Below are positions 1-10,957 of a stretch of DNA of 64,000 nt, piece after piece (positions within the stretch are counted from its first letter, which is position 1; each line of letters begins with the position of its first letter). Position numbers and translations under genes: made by a program. The stretch lies in contig NZ_CP117460.1 of NCBI RefSeq assembly GCF_030687145.1, positions 5,084,001-5,148,000 on the forward strand, in the 5' to 3' direction. The notes beneath the pieces are model-generated. The model saw only the letters and a program-made list of their open reading frames with translations. It had not been told where the DNA came from and did no database searches. This DNA is from Pseudomonas sp. FP1742. GTDB taxonomy: Bacteria > Pseudomonadota > Gammaproteobacteria > Pseudomonadales > Pseudomonadaceae.

Positions 1-689
1 ATTTCGTCGGTGGTCAGCGGCTCTTCGATGTTGGCTTCCATCAGCAACACCGCCTGGGTGAGCTTCGGATGACTCGAACCCAAGCGGTTCTGCAGCGGAA
101 TGCGCTGGCGCTCGCCGCCCTCGCGAATGCGCTCGACCACCAACTCTTCCGACACCGCGCCGGCCAGTTCGGCGCCGTGATCACGGGCCAGCACGGCCAG
201 CAGCAAGTCGAGAACCGACAGGCCACCGCACGCGGTCAAGCGATCGCGATCCCAGTCGAACAGGTGACTGGTGGCAATCACCTTCGGGAAACGCTCGGCG
301 AAATCGTCCTGCCAGCGCCAATGCACAGCAGCACGATAGCCGTCGAGCAAACCCAATTGCGCCAACGGGTACACACCGGCCGACAAACCGCCGATCACAC
401 AACCGGCGCGCACCAGTTGTTTCAGCGCACTGCTGAGCGACGGCGCGAGCGAGGTCGGCGGCTCATCGGCGAGTAGGAACAGTTTCTGAAAGTTTTCGAG
501 CTTGCCGGCCCAGGGCTCACCCGGCAATTGCCAGGCACCTTCGGTCGGCGGTTCGGCCTGCAAAAACGACAATTCGTAAACAACGTCCGGGTGCACACGC
601 TGGGCAACACGCAAGGCCTCCTCTGCCAGCGCAAGCGTCAGAGCTTTAGTGCTGGGCCAAATCAGGAAACCAATTCGATGGGCAGTCAT
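1..689 (-). CDS. argR: Arginine-responsive regulator ArgR (AraC/GlxA type), C-terminus outside window
   Basis: The minus-strand frame starts at an ATG at 689 with MTAHRIGFLIWPSTKALTLA and stays open to the window edge, giving about 229 residues. This is the DJ-1/PfpI-like amidase-fold domain of GlxA/ArgR-type AraC regulators (note CVIGGLSAGVYPLAQLG around residues 105-120). The AraC helix-turn-helix expected after about residue 220 lies outside the window. In Pseudomonas, ArgR activates arginine catabolism and represses biosynthesis in response to arginine. It is the last gene of the aotJQMOP-argR operon, and the gene order here matches that operon exactly. About 245 bases with a REPIN separate it from aotP, so it may have additional transcript control. 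Confidence 0.9.
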   Translation of the reverse strand, partial: MTAHRIGFLIWPSTKALTLALAEEALRVAQRVHPDVVYELSFLQAEPPTEGAWQLPGEPWAGKLENFQKLFLLADEPPTSLAPSLSSALKQLVRAGCVIGGLSAGVYPLAQLGLLDGYRAAVHWRWQDDFAERFPKVIATSHLFDWDRDRLTACGGLSVLDLLLAVLARDHGAELAGAVSEELVVERIREGGERQRIPLQNRLGSSHPKLTQAVLLMEANIEEPLTTDE

Positions 690-781
690 GGCGGGCAATC
701 CGAAACGAAAACAGTGATGGAAGGCATGGGCCAATGCTAGCCCGTAAATGAACGCAAATCTCAAAACCAACATAGATCCAT

Positions 782-870
782 TGTGGGAGCGGGCTTGCTC
801 GCGAATGCGGTGGTTCAGACAGCAACATGTTGACTGATACACCGCTTTCGCGAGCAAGCCCGCTCCCACA
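782..870. repeat. REPIN (paired inverted REP sequences)
   Basis: Two inverted copies of TGTGGGAGCGGGCTTGCTCG and its complement lie about 45 bases apart between argR and aotP. This is the common REP family of the P. fluorescens group. It lies inside an operon, so it could form an intercistronic hairpin in the mRNA. Confidence 0.9.
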
Positions 871-935
871 GGGGATCAGGGCCAGACTTTAGGCTGCGAA
901 GCATGCACTATCCCGGTGCGCAACGGCAGCCTTGA

Positions 936-1700
936 TTACTTGAGGCTGCCCGAGAGGAATTGCTGCAAACGTTCCGACTGCGGATTGACCAGCACTTCGC
1001 GCGGGTTACCGCTTTCTTCGACCACGCCTTTGTGCAGGAACACCAGCTGGTTCGACACTTCACGAGCAAAGCCCATTTCGTGCGTCACCACCACCATGGT
1101 CCGGCCTTCCTGTGCCAGGGCCTGCATGACTTTCAGCACGTCACCCACCAACTCCGGGTCGAGGGCCGAGGTCGGTTCGTCGAACAACATCACCTCAGGT
1201 TCCATCGCCAGCGCACGGGCAATCGCCACACGTTGCTGTTCGCCACCGGACATGTGACCCGGGTAGGCGTCCTTGCGATGGGCCACGCCAACCTTGTTCA
1301 GGTAGTGCTCGGCTTTCTCGCGGGCTTCAGCCTTGGACACGCCGAGTACATGCACCGGCGCTTCCATGATGTTTTCCAGCGCGGTCATGTGCGACCACAG
1401 GTTGAAATGCTGGAACACCATCGACAGGCGCGAACGCATGCGTTGCAGCTGTTTCGGGTCGGCGGCTTTCAGCGCGCCGTCCTTGTTGGCGACCAGTTTC
1501 AGCTCTTCGTTGTTGAGCAGAATCTTGCCCGCGTGCGGCTGCTCGAGCAGGTTGATGCAGCGCAGGAAAGTACTTTTGCCGGAGCCACTGGAGCCGATGA
1601 TGCTGATCACATCGCCAGCCGCCGCTTTCAGGGACACGCCCTTGAGCACTTCGTGACTGCCATAGCGTTTATGCAGGTCTTGGACTTCAAGTTTGTACAT
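936..1700 (-). CDS. aotP: Arginine/ornithine ABC transporter ATP-binding protein AotP (HisP-like)
   Basis: A 254-residue cytoplasmic ATPase that powers arginine/ornithine import. With MYKLEVQDLHKRYG as the start, Walker A (GSSGSGKST) falls at residues 36-44, the ABC signature (MSGGEQQR) at 150-157 and Walker B (VMLFDEP) near 170-176. An upstream in-frame start at 1715 would add only five residues; 1700 is preferred because 254 residues matches HisP-type subunits. It lies 27 bases after aotO in the same direction. Closest paralogues are histidine and lysine/arginine/ornithine importers, so substrate rests on the operon context. Confidence 0.93.
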   Translation of the reverse strand: MYKLEVQDLHKRYGSHEVLKGVSLKAAAGDVISIIGSSGSGKSTFLRCINLLEQPHAGKILLNNEELKLVANKDGALKAADPKQLQRMRSRLSMVFQHFNLWSHMTALENIMEAPVHVLGVSKAEAREKAEHYLNKVGVAHRKDAYPGHMSGGEQQRVAIARALAMEPEVMLFDEPTSALDPELVGDVLKVMQALAQEGRTMVVVTHEMGFAREVSNQLVFLHKGVVEESGNPREVLVNPQSERLQQFLSGSLK

Positions 1701-1727
1701 GCGGTCGGTTCTCACAAAAACAGTCAG

Positions 1728-2840
1728 TCAGTCGTTGAGCAAGCGCCCGTGACGCAGCGCTTCGCGCCCCGCCACCTTGGCCAGCCAGAAACCGGGTTGG
1801 GCGTAACGCAGCCGTTCAATGGCAAACAGCACCCCGGACGTACCAGCACACACCGTGCTGACCCGATCCGCCAGCGGATCGATCACTTCAAAAATCTCGT
1901 CACCTGCTTCCACCCACTCACCGGGTTTACGCAGAAAACTCACCACGCCAGGATGCGGCGCGAACAACAATTCGGTGCCTTCGAACGGCATGCCTTCGCA
2001 CGCGTCTTGCGCGGGCTTGGGCCATTCACCACCGATCAGGCCTTGCTCGGCGAGGAACGCCAGAATGCCCTCGGCGTGAGCTATCGCCTCCGGGCGACCG
2101 GTATCGGCCTGACCACCCAGTTCGATGGTCGTCGCCAGGCAGGCCAGTGGAATCTGCGCATCCGGGAACAGACGCGACAAACGCAGCCATGGCAGCGAGC
2201 ACGCTTCGTCAAAGGAACTGCCGCCGGAATCTTCCGCCAGCAGACCGACCTTGACGTCCAGGTGCGCAGCCAGCGAGCGCCAGTGCGGCCAGTGTTGCGG
2301 CAAGGCGTACATGTGCAGCGCCGCTTCGCAATCGCAGTGCAGATCCAGCACCACATCGGCGGTGCAGGCATGGCTGAGCAAGATGCGCTGCATGCCTTGC
2401 AACTGGCTGCTCGCCTCTGGCAAAGCTGCCAGGTGATCGCTCATGGCCTGACGGATCAGTCGAATATTGGCATGCGGATCATCACCCAGATGCCCATCGA
2501 GTTCGGCGGCCACCGGCGCGCTGAGTTCGACAAAATCCCGGTTGAAGTTCTTGCCGCTGCCCGCTTCGAAACGCCCCTGATGATTGCCTTGCAGCAATTG
2601 ACCCAGGCCCAGCGGATTGGCCACCGGCACCAGTTCAATCACACCATTGAGCAAGCCCTGGGCTTCGAGTTCGGTCAGGCGCTTTTTCAGCTCCCAGGCC
2701 GTGCGCATCCCCGGCAGTTCATCGGCGTGCAGGCTGGCCTGGATATAGGCCTTGCGCTCGCCAGCACCGAAGCGGAACACCGAAATCCGGCGTTCACTGC
2801 CCAGGTGGCTCCACGGCAAAGCATGATCGATGCGTTCCAT
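1728..2840 (-). CDS. aotO: Succinylglutamate desuccinylase/aspartoacylase-family protein AotO
   Basis: A 370-residue member of the M14-like zinc deacylase family. Probable zinc ligands are H38 and E41 (HADELPG) and H168 (DLHCDCEA). The NFNRDF segment near residue 99 is typical of aspartoacylase/AstE relatives. It lies between the permease genes and aotP, as in the Pseudomonas aot operon. In P. aeruginosa this gene is reported as not needed for arginine uptake, so its role is uncertain; deacylation of an acylated amino acid is the family expectation. The C-terminal 90 residues (EAGDEIFEVIDP) resemble the beta-barrel cap of this family. One base separates it from aotM. Confidence 0.88.
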   Translation of the reverse strand: MERIDHALPWSHLGSERRISVFRFGAGERKAYIQASLHADELPGMRTAWELKKRLTELEAQGLLNGVIELVPVANPLGLGQLLQGNHQGRFEAGSGKNFNRDFVELSAPVAAELDGHLGDDPHANIRLIRQAMSDHLAALPEASSQLQGMQRILLSHACTADVVLDLHCDCEAALHMYALPQHWPHWRSLAAHLDVKVGLLAEDSGGSSFDEACSLPWLRLSRLFPDAQIPLACLATTIELGGQADTGRPEAIAHAEGILAFLAEQGLIGGEWPKPAQDACEGMPFEGTELLFAPHPGVVSFLRKPGEWVEAGDEIFEVIDPLADRVSTVCAGTSGVLFAIERLRYAQPGFWLAKVAGREALRHGRLLND

Positions 2841-2841
2841 A

Positions 2842-3540
2842 TCAGTGCTTCCGCGGGGCCAGATAGCCCAGCCAGCGGTGCTCGGCCATTTTGAACAGGC
2901 GCACCAGAATGAACGTCAGGCACAGGTAAAACGCGCCGGCGGTGATGTAGGCTTCGAACGGCAAGTAGAACTGAGCGTTGACCGTGCGCGCGGCACCGGT
3001 GATGTCGATCAGGGTCACGATCGACGCCAGACTGGTGGTCTGCAGCATCATGATCACTTCGTTGCTGTACTGCGGCAGGGCCCGGCGCAGGGCCGATGGC
3101 AGCAGGATCCGCTTGTACATCTTGATTCGCGACATGCCCATGGCCTTGGCCGCTTCGATCTCGCCGTTCGGCGTGGCGCGCAGGCTGCCGGCGATGATTT
3201 CGGCGGTGTAGGCGCTGGTGTTGATCGCGAAGGCCAGGCACGCGCAGAACGTGGCGCTGGACAGCCATGGCCAGAGGAAGCTCTCACGCACCGCTTCGAA
3301 CTGCGCCAGACCGTAGTAGATCAAGAACAGTTGCACCAGCATCGGCGTGCCACGGATCACGTAGGTGAACAACCAGGCACTCATGTTGACCAGCGGCTGC
3401 TTGGAGACGCGCATCAGCCCCAGCGGCAATGCCGCGAGCAAACCGAAGAACAGCGACAGCGCGAGCAGTTTGAGGGTGGTCACCAGCCCGCCGAAGTACA
3501 GCGGCAAGGCCTCCCAAATGACGTTGTAGTCGAAGATCAT
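2842..3540 (-). CDS. aotM: Arginine/ornithine ABC transporter permease AotM
   Basis: A 232-residue inner-membrane permease of the HisM/GlnP family. Several hydrophobic segments are visible, starting with LKLLALSLFFGLLAALPLGL. The EAA loop that contacts the ATPase is around residues 140-165 (GEIEAAKAMGMSRIKMYKRI). It pairs with AotQ to form the membrane channel. Its start overlaps the aotQ stop by four bases (ATGA), which indicates translational coupling. Substrate assignment rests on the operon context. Confidence 0.93.
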   Translation of the reverse strand: MIFDYNVIWEALPLYFGGLVTTLKLLALSLFFGLLAALPLGLMRVSKQPLVNMSAWLFTYVIRGTPMLVQLFLIYYGLAQFEAVRESFLWPWLSSATFCACLAFAINTSAYTAEIIAGSLRATPNGEIEAAKAMGMSRIKMYKRILLPSALRRALPQYSNEVIMMLQTTSLASIVTLIDITGAARTVNAQFYLPFEAYITAGAFYLCLTFILVRLFKMAEHRWLGYLAPRKH

Positions 3541-4226
3541 AGCTCAGCCGCCCTTACGCCTACCGAGTAGCGCTTCTCAAGATGACGCAATGCCAGCAAC
3601 GAGACGCTGGTGATCACCAGGTACATCGCCGCCACCGCGAGGAAGAAGGTGAAAGGCTCGCGGGTAGCGTCTGCCGCCTGCTTGGCCTTGAACATCATGT
3701 CTTGCAGACCCACCACCGAAATCAGCGCGGTGGCCTTGGTCAGTACCAGCCAGTTGTTGGTGAAACCCGGAATCGCCAGGCGAATCATCTGCGGCACCAA
3801 CACCCGGAAGAACACCTGAAAACTGCTCATGCCGTACGCCATGCCGGCTTCTGCCTGCCCCTTGGGGATCGCCATGAACGCGCCACGGAAGGTTTCCGAC
3901 AGGTACGCACCGAAGATGAAGCCCAGGGTGCCGATACCGGCGGCCAGCGGGTTCAGGTCGATGTAATCGTCATAGCCGAGCATCGGCGCGACGCGGTTGA
4001 GCAGGTCCTGGCCACCGTAGAAAATCAGCAGGATCAGCACCAGATCGGGAATACCGCGGATCACCGTGGAATACAGATCGCCCAGCCAGGCCAGCCAGCG
4101 CACCGGCGACAGACGCAGCGCCACGCCGATCAGCCCCAGGACGATGGCCAGGGCCATGGACGACAAGGCGAGCTGAAGCGTCAGCCATGCGCCATCGAGG
4201 ATGACAGCCCCGTAGCCTTTCAACAT
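3537..4226 (-). CDS. aotQ: Arginine/ornithine ABC transporter permease AotQ
   Basis: A 229-residue HisQ-type inner-membrane permease. The N-terminus (LDGAWLTLQLALSSMALAIVLGL) is the usual first transmembrane region. The EAA motif is near residues 125-150 (GQAEAGMAYGMSSFQVFFRV). It sits between aotJ, 90 bases upstream, and aotM, with which it overlaps by four bases. It is expected to form the heterodimeric channel with AotM and to dock AotJ at the periplasmic face. Confidence 0.93.
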   Translation of the reverse strand: MLKGYGAVILDGAWLTLQLALSSMALAIVLGLIGVALRLSPVRWLAWLGDLYSTVIRGIPDLVLILLIFYGGQDLLNRVAPMLGYDDYIDLNPLAAGIGTLGFIFGAYLSETFRGAFMAIPKGQAEAGMAYGMSSFQVFFRVLVPQMIRLAIPGFTNNWLVLTKATALISVVGLQDMMFKAKQAADATREPFTFFLAVAAMYLVITSVSLLALRHLEKRYSVGVRAAEL

Positions 4227-4316
4227 GATTCAGGTCCTCGAAAGTTGGGATGAAAAAATGGCGCAAACCTCAGAGATCCTGCTGCTTGCGCCATTTCGGA
4301 CTTGTTGCGGGGACGG

Positions 4317-5090
4317 TTACTTGCCGTAGATATCGAAGGCGAAGTACTTGTCCTGGATTTGCTTGTACTTGCCGTTCTCGCGAATGGCCGCGATCGCGGT
4401 GTTGATCTTGTCTTTCAGCGCGTCGCCCTTGCGAACCGCGATCCCTACGCCGTCGCCGAAGTATTTGACGTCGGTGAAGGCCGGGCCAACGAAGGCGAAG
4501 CCCTTGCCGGCGTCGGTTTTCAGGAAGCCGTCATCCAGCAGGGTCGCGTCTGCCACGGTGCCGTCGAGGCGGCCGGCGGCCACGTCGAGGTAGATTTCGT
4601 TCTGCGAACCGTAAGGCTTGATCTCGGCACCCAGCGGGGCCAGGACTTCGCGGGCGAAACGCTCGTGGATCGAACCACGTTGCACGCCGATGTTCTTGCC
4701 CTTGAGCTCAGTCAGGTTTTCGCTGATCTGAGTGCCGGCCTTCATGACCAGGCGAGCCGGGGTGTTGTAGTACTTGTTGGTGAAGTCCACGGACTTCTTG
4801 CGGTCTTCGGTGATCGACATGGACGACAGGATTGCGTCGATCTTGCGCACCTTGAGTGCCGGGATCAGGCCGTCGAACTCTTGCTCGACCCACTGGCACT
4901 TGACCTTCATCTCTTCGCACAGGGCGTTGCCGATATCGTAGTCGAACCCGACGATGCTGCCGTCCGGCGCTTTGGAGGCGAACGGAGGGTAAGCCGCTTC
5001 GATACCGATTTTCAGAGGTTTTTCATCGGCGAAGGTCGGCAGGGACAGCACGGACAGTGCCAGGACGCCAAGCAGCACGAGTTTCTTCAT
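4317..5090 (-). CDS. aotJ: Arginine/ornithine-binding periplasmic protein AotJ
   Basis: A 257-residue periplasmic solute-binding protein. The start at 5090 is chosen because GGAG precedes the ATG by seven bases and the product then begins with a classical signal peptide ([20 protein letters not shown], cleavage after ALA-like TFA). A longer in-frame reading upstream is promoter and leader DNA. The mature part carries the SBP_bac_3 signature ([20 protein letters not shown] and [14 protein letters not shown]). It is the first gene of the operon, so it is probably the most highly expressed. Confidence 0.94.
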   Translation of the reverse strand: MKKLVLLGVLALSVLSLPTFADEKPLKIGIEAAYPPFASKAPDGSIVGFDYDIGNALCEEMKVKCQWVEQEFDGLIPALKVRKIDAILSSMSITEDRKKSVDFTNKYYNTPARLVMKAGTQISENLTELKGKNIGVQRGSIHERFAREVLAPLGAEIKPYGSQNEIYLDVAAGRLDGTVADATLLDDGFLKTDAGKGFAFVGPAFTDVKYFGDGVGIAVRKGDALKDKINTAIAAIRENGKYKQIQDKYFAFDIYGK

Positions 5091-5250
5091 CTTGGGACTC
5101 CATCGGTAAAGGGCAAAAACGGCAGAGTGAGCAACAGCCCAATATGCGAATGGGTTAAACCGCAAAGCGGTGCTGCGTCCTGGGATGCGCGTATGAAATT
5201 CAACAGTGATTTTCAACACAGGCAACGACGAGCGAGTGATCGGCATTCTA

Positions 5251-5287
5251 ACGACAGGCCCGAAGCCGATATTTCTTCAATGCGACA
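5251..5287 (-). promoter_or_regulatory. Possible ArgR half-sites upstream of aotJ
   Basis: On the minus strand, TGTCGCATTGAAGAAATATC (from 5287 down) fits the published Pseudomonas ArgR half-site TGTCGC-N8-AA exactly. A weaker direct repeat, TGTCGT, lies 31 bases downstream, at 5256. They lie about 160-200 bases before the aotJ start. The match is by eye only. Confidence 0.4.
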
Positions 5288-5616
5288 ACAAATTACAGAA
5301 GCACCGAGAATGCCGCTTGGGCACGTTGACAGCTCTGCAATTTCATGCAAGAGCAAAAGACAGTGAACCGATCTATGTTGCAAATTGCGGGCCTATTATT
5401 GGCAAACCCTTCTAATCCGGCAAGCGCAGCGTTGTGTCTTATTTTTCAGGGCGATTGAGAGGCCCTGAAACGGGGCTTTGCGTTTCCCAATGCCTCGTTG
5501 TCGGGCGTGCGGTTACACATTTAGTAACTTGAAGGAGGATGGGTAACAGCGGGAAATGGCCTACGGCGGAAGCCGATAATTATTGGCTGGTGTTGATGTG
5601 GCGTTTGACAGATCGC

Positions 5617-5711
5617 CTTCGCGAGCAAGCCCGCTCCCACAGTTGATCTGCAGTGAACACAGAATTTGCGCCCTACTCAGGTTCTATGTGGGAGCGGGCT
5701 TGCTCGCGAAG
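5617..5711. repeat. REP pair, head-out arrangement
   Basis: Two REP units, 5617-5641 and 5687-5711, lie in the order CGAGCAAGCCCGCTCCCACA ... TGTGGGAGCGGGCTTGCTCG. This is the reverse of the arm order in the REPIN at 782. They lie between aotJ and acs, in the 719-base gap 5091-5809, which otherwise holds only the aot leader and the acs terminator. Confidence 0.88.
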
Positions 5712-5751
5712 AGGCCCACATAGACACCAACGATTAAAGTGCGATCACCAT

Positions 5752-5788
5752 AAAAAAGCCCCACCAGGCTCAACACCTGGCGGGGCTT
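5752..5788 (-). terminator. Rho-independent terminator of acs
   Basis: Read on the minus strand, AAGCCCCGCCAGGTG and its complement CACCTGGTGGGGCTT form a long GC stem followed by a run of T. It begins about 20 bases after the acs stop codon. Confidence 0.88.
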
Positions 5789-5809
5789 CGATGACTCAGG
5801 AATCGGCGC

Positions 5810-7765
<1,956 letters not shown>

Positions 7766-8161
7766 CTTTCTTACCTCGGTGGAATAGTTGTTTTTGTATG
7801 GCCCCAGTTGTAGCCGGGGCGGGCCTATAGAACCATTCGACGATGGTAGTAACAAGCCCCTACAAAATGTGGCTATACCGCAACGAGAAGCTCAAACCCG
7901 GCTATTGCAGGGCTTCGCAGGAGCCTGCGATCTTTTGATCTTCGCGGGGATTGTTACCAAATCTGCCAAAAGTGTTTATCAAAAGCACGGCTATATGCCC
8001 GCCAGCCCCAGGCCTAAAATCAGCCTCGCCAACACGGCAAAGTGATTAACCCAGTTGCAGCCCCCACGAAGGCAGTTAATCCAAGACTCTTTATTAAAGC
8101 TCCACACGCAATCCTAAAAAGATTGCGTGACCCCATTCGACCTCAGAAAGGTAACTTTTAA
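7766..8161. other. Intergenic region between acs and the DUF2790 gene
   Basis: This stretch of about 400 bases holds the acs leader and, at its right end, GAAAGG before the next start codon. No gene or strong hairpin is evident. A short GC-rich inverted segment around 7914-7930 (GCAGGAGCCTGC) is the only symmetry noticed. Confidence 0.5.
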
Positions 8162-8425
8162 ATGAAAGCTTTATTGGTTCTGGCCCTCAGCAGTCTGTGC
8201 GCAACCGCCATGGCAGACGAGGCTCCGACTGATGCCGCCAAACAACAACCCGTCGTCGAGGAATACACCTACTCCACCCACTTGGACATCGCCAAAGTTA
8301 TCTCGATGAGCGAAATCCCGAATGTCTGCGAAGTGGTACCGGCCAAAATGGTCTACGACGACTCCAAAGGCCAGCGACACATTCTGCGTTACAGCGTCAT
8401 GGGCAACGGCTGCTCCAACGGCTGA
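8162..8425 (+). CDS. DUF2790 small secreted protein
   Basis: An 87-residue exported protein. The first 18 residues (MKALLVLALSSLCATAMA) are a signal peptide, leaving a mature domain of about 69 residues. The mature part (YTYSTHLDIAKVISMSE, then CEVVPAKMVYDDSKGQ, ending near a second cysteine) fits the DUF2790 family, which occurs in many copies in Pseudomonas. The two mature cysteines could form a disulfide. GAAAGG lies 10 bases upstream of the ATG. Function is unknown; some family members respond to metal or oxidative stress, which is not evident from this sequence. Confidence 0.8.
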   Translation: MKALLVLALSSLCATAMADEAPTDAAKQQPVVEEYTYSTHLDIAKVISMSEIPNVCEVVPAKMVYDDSKGQRHILRYSVMGNGCSNG

Positions 8426-8610
8426 TCCGCCCCACTTTTATCTCCCGAGGCTCGACCCATCCTTTTTTAGAGACCAGATGAAGCGCCGGGCCTTGTATCG
8501 ATAAATACGATTGCTTTAAGCATTTATTTGCACTTTTTAATCAAAATACTTGGCGTAGTATTCATTCCACACCCAAGGCACACAACGCCAACGAACCTGG
8601 AGCCACTACC

Positions 8611-8883
8611 ATGAAAACCAAACTGATCCTCGCCCTGACCCTTTCCGTCCTGGCCGCCAACACCTTCGCCGCTGACGGCTACGACCGCACTGGCTCGGCT
8701 GCTTTCAACGACGCGGCTGTCGCTTCTGACGGTTACGACCACACCGATTCTGCCTCTTTCGCGGCCGATGGTTTCGATCGTACGGGGGCTGCCAAAGTCG
8801 CTGCCGATGGCGCTGATCACATCGGTGCAGCCAAGGTTGCCGCCGATGGTGCCGACCGCGTGGGTGCCGCTCGTTTCAGCTGA
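8611..8883 (+). CDS. Short secreted protein made of ADG-x-D repeats
   Basis: A 90-residue protein with a signal peptide (MKTKLILALTLSVLAANTFA). The whole mature part consists of five or six degenerate repeats of about 14 residues: ADGYDRTGSAAF, SDGYDHTDSASF, ADGFDRTGAAKV, ADGADHIGAAKV, ADGADRVGAARF. The period and the Asp-Gly pairs suggest a small repetitive, possibly cation-binding, surface or periplasmic protein, but no function is known to me. Similar short proteins occur in other fluorescens-group genomes. A hairpin follows 18 bases after the stop. Confidence 0.75.
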   Translation: MKTKLILALTLSVLAANTFAADGYDRTGSAAFNDAAVASDGYDHTDSASFAADGFDRTGAAKVAADGADHIGAAKVAADGADRVGAARFS

Positions 8884-8901
8884 AACCGGGCGCGACATCA
8901 C

Positions 8902-8921
8902 AGCCCGACTTCGGTCGGGCT
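8902..8921 (+). terminator. Hairpin with TTCG loop after the repeat protein
   Basis: AGCCCGAC and GTCGGGCT flank a TTCG tetraloop. There is no proper T-run after it, so termination may be weak. Confidence 0.6.
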
Positions 8922-9459
8922 TAGTTGTGTCTGGAGTGGTTGAAAATCGACCAAAACCACAACATGTAGTGAAAAACATGGTTTTTTGGTTGTTTTTTGA
9001 GCAATGCTTTTCAAGCTCCCTTACAGCTCAATATTGCACACAATCTCGTCCACAAAACCCCGCCCATTGCTCTGCAAGCCCCGTCTTACCTGGCTTGCAA
9101 CGTATCAGCCGCGCTTAACCGGGCGAACACCCTGATCTCACCGTCAAAAACCAGCCGAAACAGGCGAAAAAAAAACTTCCTCCGCCAAAGCCCTGTAAAC
9201 CCTCGCTCCAACCTGAAAACGCCCCTCGCCGAGCCCTCCAGGTGCCATTTCGCCGCACCACGGGGCCGAAAATTTCCTTATAATGCGGACTTAAACGGGC
9301 CTGCAATATTCCCTTACAGGGGTGAAAAGCCAGTCTGAAGCCCACGCAGAGCGGTTCACGTTCTCTGCGCCCATCAGCGGCTTCGGAATACCCGTACAAA
9401 ATTCTGTTTATTGCCTGCGTTGTACTGCTGCAACAAACGATTTCCTTTAGATCCAACGC

Positions 9460-9517
9460 GGCCAGAACCGGCCGTGTGAAAAACCAACCTATCAGTTTTC
9501 ACACGGGCAATCTGGCC
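9460..9517 (+). promoter_or_regulatory. Strong hairpin just upstream of the nrdB ribosome-binding site
   Basis: GGCCAGA and CGTGTGAAAA on the left pair with TTTTCACACG and TCTGGCC on the right, with a small internal loop and a 12-base apical loop. The structure ends 8 bases before the GGAG of nrdB. There is no T-run after it, so translational control or mRNA stability is more likely than termination. Confidence 0.6.
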
Positions 9518-9539
9518 CTCACGCAGGAGACGACACGTC

Positions 9540-10790
9540 ATGCTGAGCTGGGACGAATTCGACAAAGAAGATGACGGCGAAGTCGCTGTAAAAGGCGCCA
9601 ATGCCGGCCACGCTTCTGAAGCCAACATGGACCGCCTCGACAGCGCCGGTGGTGCCGCCGCTCAAGAGGCCCGCGCCGTGACCGCGACGGACTCCGCCGC
9701 GATCGCCCGCGCCAAGGCTGCCCTGGACTCCCTCGACGTCGCCGAAGGCCTCGCCGAACTGGAAGGCGCCTCTGCCCGTGTAGCTGTCGATGAAAAGCGC
9801 ATGATCAACTGCCGCGCCGACCTCAACCAGCTCGTGCCATTCAAATACGACTGGGCATGGCAGAAGTACCTGGACGGCTGCGCAAACCACTGGATGCCGC
9901 AAGAAGTCAACATGACCGCCGACATCGCCCTCTGGAAAAACCCGGAAGGCCTGACCGACGACGAGCGCCGCATCGTGATGCGCAACCTCGGCTTCTTCTC
10001 CACCGCCGACTCCCTGGTTGCCAACAACCTGGTCCTGGCCGTGTACCGCCTGATCACCAACCCGGAATGCCGCCAGTACATCCTACGCCAGGCCTTCGAA
10101 GAGGCGATCCACACCCACGCCTACCAGTACTGCATCGAATCGTTGGCCATGGATGAAGGCGAAATCTTCAACATGTACCACGAGATCCCATCGGTCGCGA
10201 AAAAAGCCACCTGGGGCCTGAAATACACCCGTTCGATCTCCGATCCGAAGTTCGAAACCGGCACCGTCGAAACCGACAAAGAACTGCTGCGCAACCTGAT
10301 CGCCTACTACTGCGTTCTGGAAGGCATCTTCTTCTACTGCGGCTTCACCCAAATCCTCTCCATGGGCCGCCGCAACAAAATGACCGGCGTCGCCGAGCAG
10401 TTCCAATACATCCTGCGCGACGAATCCATGCACCTGAACTTCGGCATCGACGTGATCAACCAGATCAAAATCGAAAACCCGCACTTGTGGGATGCCGAGA
10501 TGAAGGAAGAAGCTTCGCAGATGATTCTGCAGGGGACTCAGCTGGAGATTGAATACGCTCGGGACACCATGCCACGCGGGGTATTGGGCATGAATGCGGC
10601 GATGATGGAGGACTATCTGAAGTTCATCGCTAACCGTCGTCTGTCGCAGATTGGGTTGAAGGAAGAGTATCCAGGGACTACTAACCCGTTCCCTTGGATG
10701 AGCGAGATCATGGACTTGAAGAAAGAGAAGAATTTCTTTGAGACTCGGGTTATTGAGTATCAGACTGGTGGGGCGTTGAGCTGGGATTGA
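9540..10790 (+). CDS. nrdB: Ribonucleotide reductase class Ia beta subunit (small, radical-bearing)
   Basis: A 416-residue cytoplasmic diiron protein that generates the tyrosyl radical used by NrdA to make deoxyribonucleotides. Metal-ligand helices are visible ([58 protein letters not shown]). Y195 in HTHAYQY aligns with the radical tyrosine of E. coli R2 (IHSRSYTH). The C-terminus (GGALSWD) is the NrdA-docking tail. GGAG precedes the ATG by about 10 bases. The first 80 residues are an Ala/Asp-rich extension found in pseudomonad NrdB. A terminator follows. Confidence 0.95.
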   Translation: MLSWDEFDKEDDGEVAVKGANAGHASEANMDRLDSAGGAAAQEARAVTATDSAAIARAKAALDSLDVAEGLAELEGASARVAVDEKRMINCRADLNQLVPFKYDWAWQKYLDGCANHWMPQEVNMTADIALWKNPEGLTDDERRIVMRNLGFFSTADSLVANNLVLAVYRLITNPECRQYILRQAFEEAIHTHAYQYCIESLAMDEGEIFNMYHEIPSVAKKATWGLKYTRSISDPKFETGTVETDKELLRNLIAYYCVLEGIFFYCGFTQILSMGRRNKMTGVAEQFQYILRDESMHLNFGIDVINQIKIENPHLWDAEMKEEASQMILQGTQLEIEYARDTMPRGVLGMNAAMMEDYLKFIANRRLSQIGLKEEYPGTTNPFPWMSEIMDLKKEKNFFETRVIEYQTGGALSWD

Positions 10791-10930
10791 TTTCCGAGCC
10801 GCTCAAAATCACTATATCGAGAAACCTTCTCGCTATTCGTGAAATAGACGCACCAAAAAAGGGCTGTCAAATCGGGGAGCAGCATCAAAACCTAAACCCG
10901 CCTCATAGAAAATGAAACGGGCTCTGCGAA

Positions 10931-10957
10931 AAGGGTTGCCAGATGGCAGCCTTTTTT
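10931..10957 (+). terminator. Rho-independent terminator of nrdB
   Basis: GGTTGCC, loop AGAT, GGCAGCC, then six T. It ends the core part of this region; accessory DNA follows. Confidence 0.85.

Larger units (their letters stand above)
8884..9539. other. Long leader/promoter region of nrdB
   Basis: About 655 bases carry no credible gene. The right part includes TTATAATG at 9278-9285, a plausible sigma-70 -10 box, which would give an nrdB leader of about 250 bases. A long hairpin lies at its end. nrdA is not adjacent. Confidence 0.5.

Noticed and set aside
960..2894. Very long open frame on the plus strand opposite aotP and aotO
   Set aside because: It mirrors the high-GC codon bias of the two minus-strand genes, spans the boundary between them and gives a His/Gln/Arg-rich product without any family pattern.
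4317..5246. Longer N-terminus of AotJ beginning at 5246
   Set aside because: The extra 52 residues are not protein-like, lack a ribosome-binding site and would bury the signal peptide.
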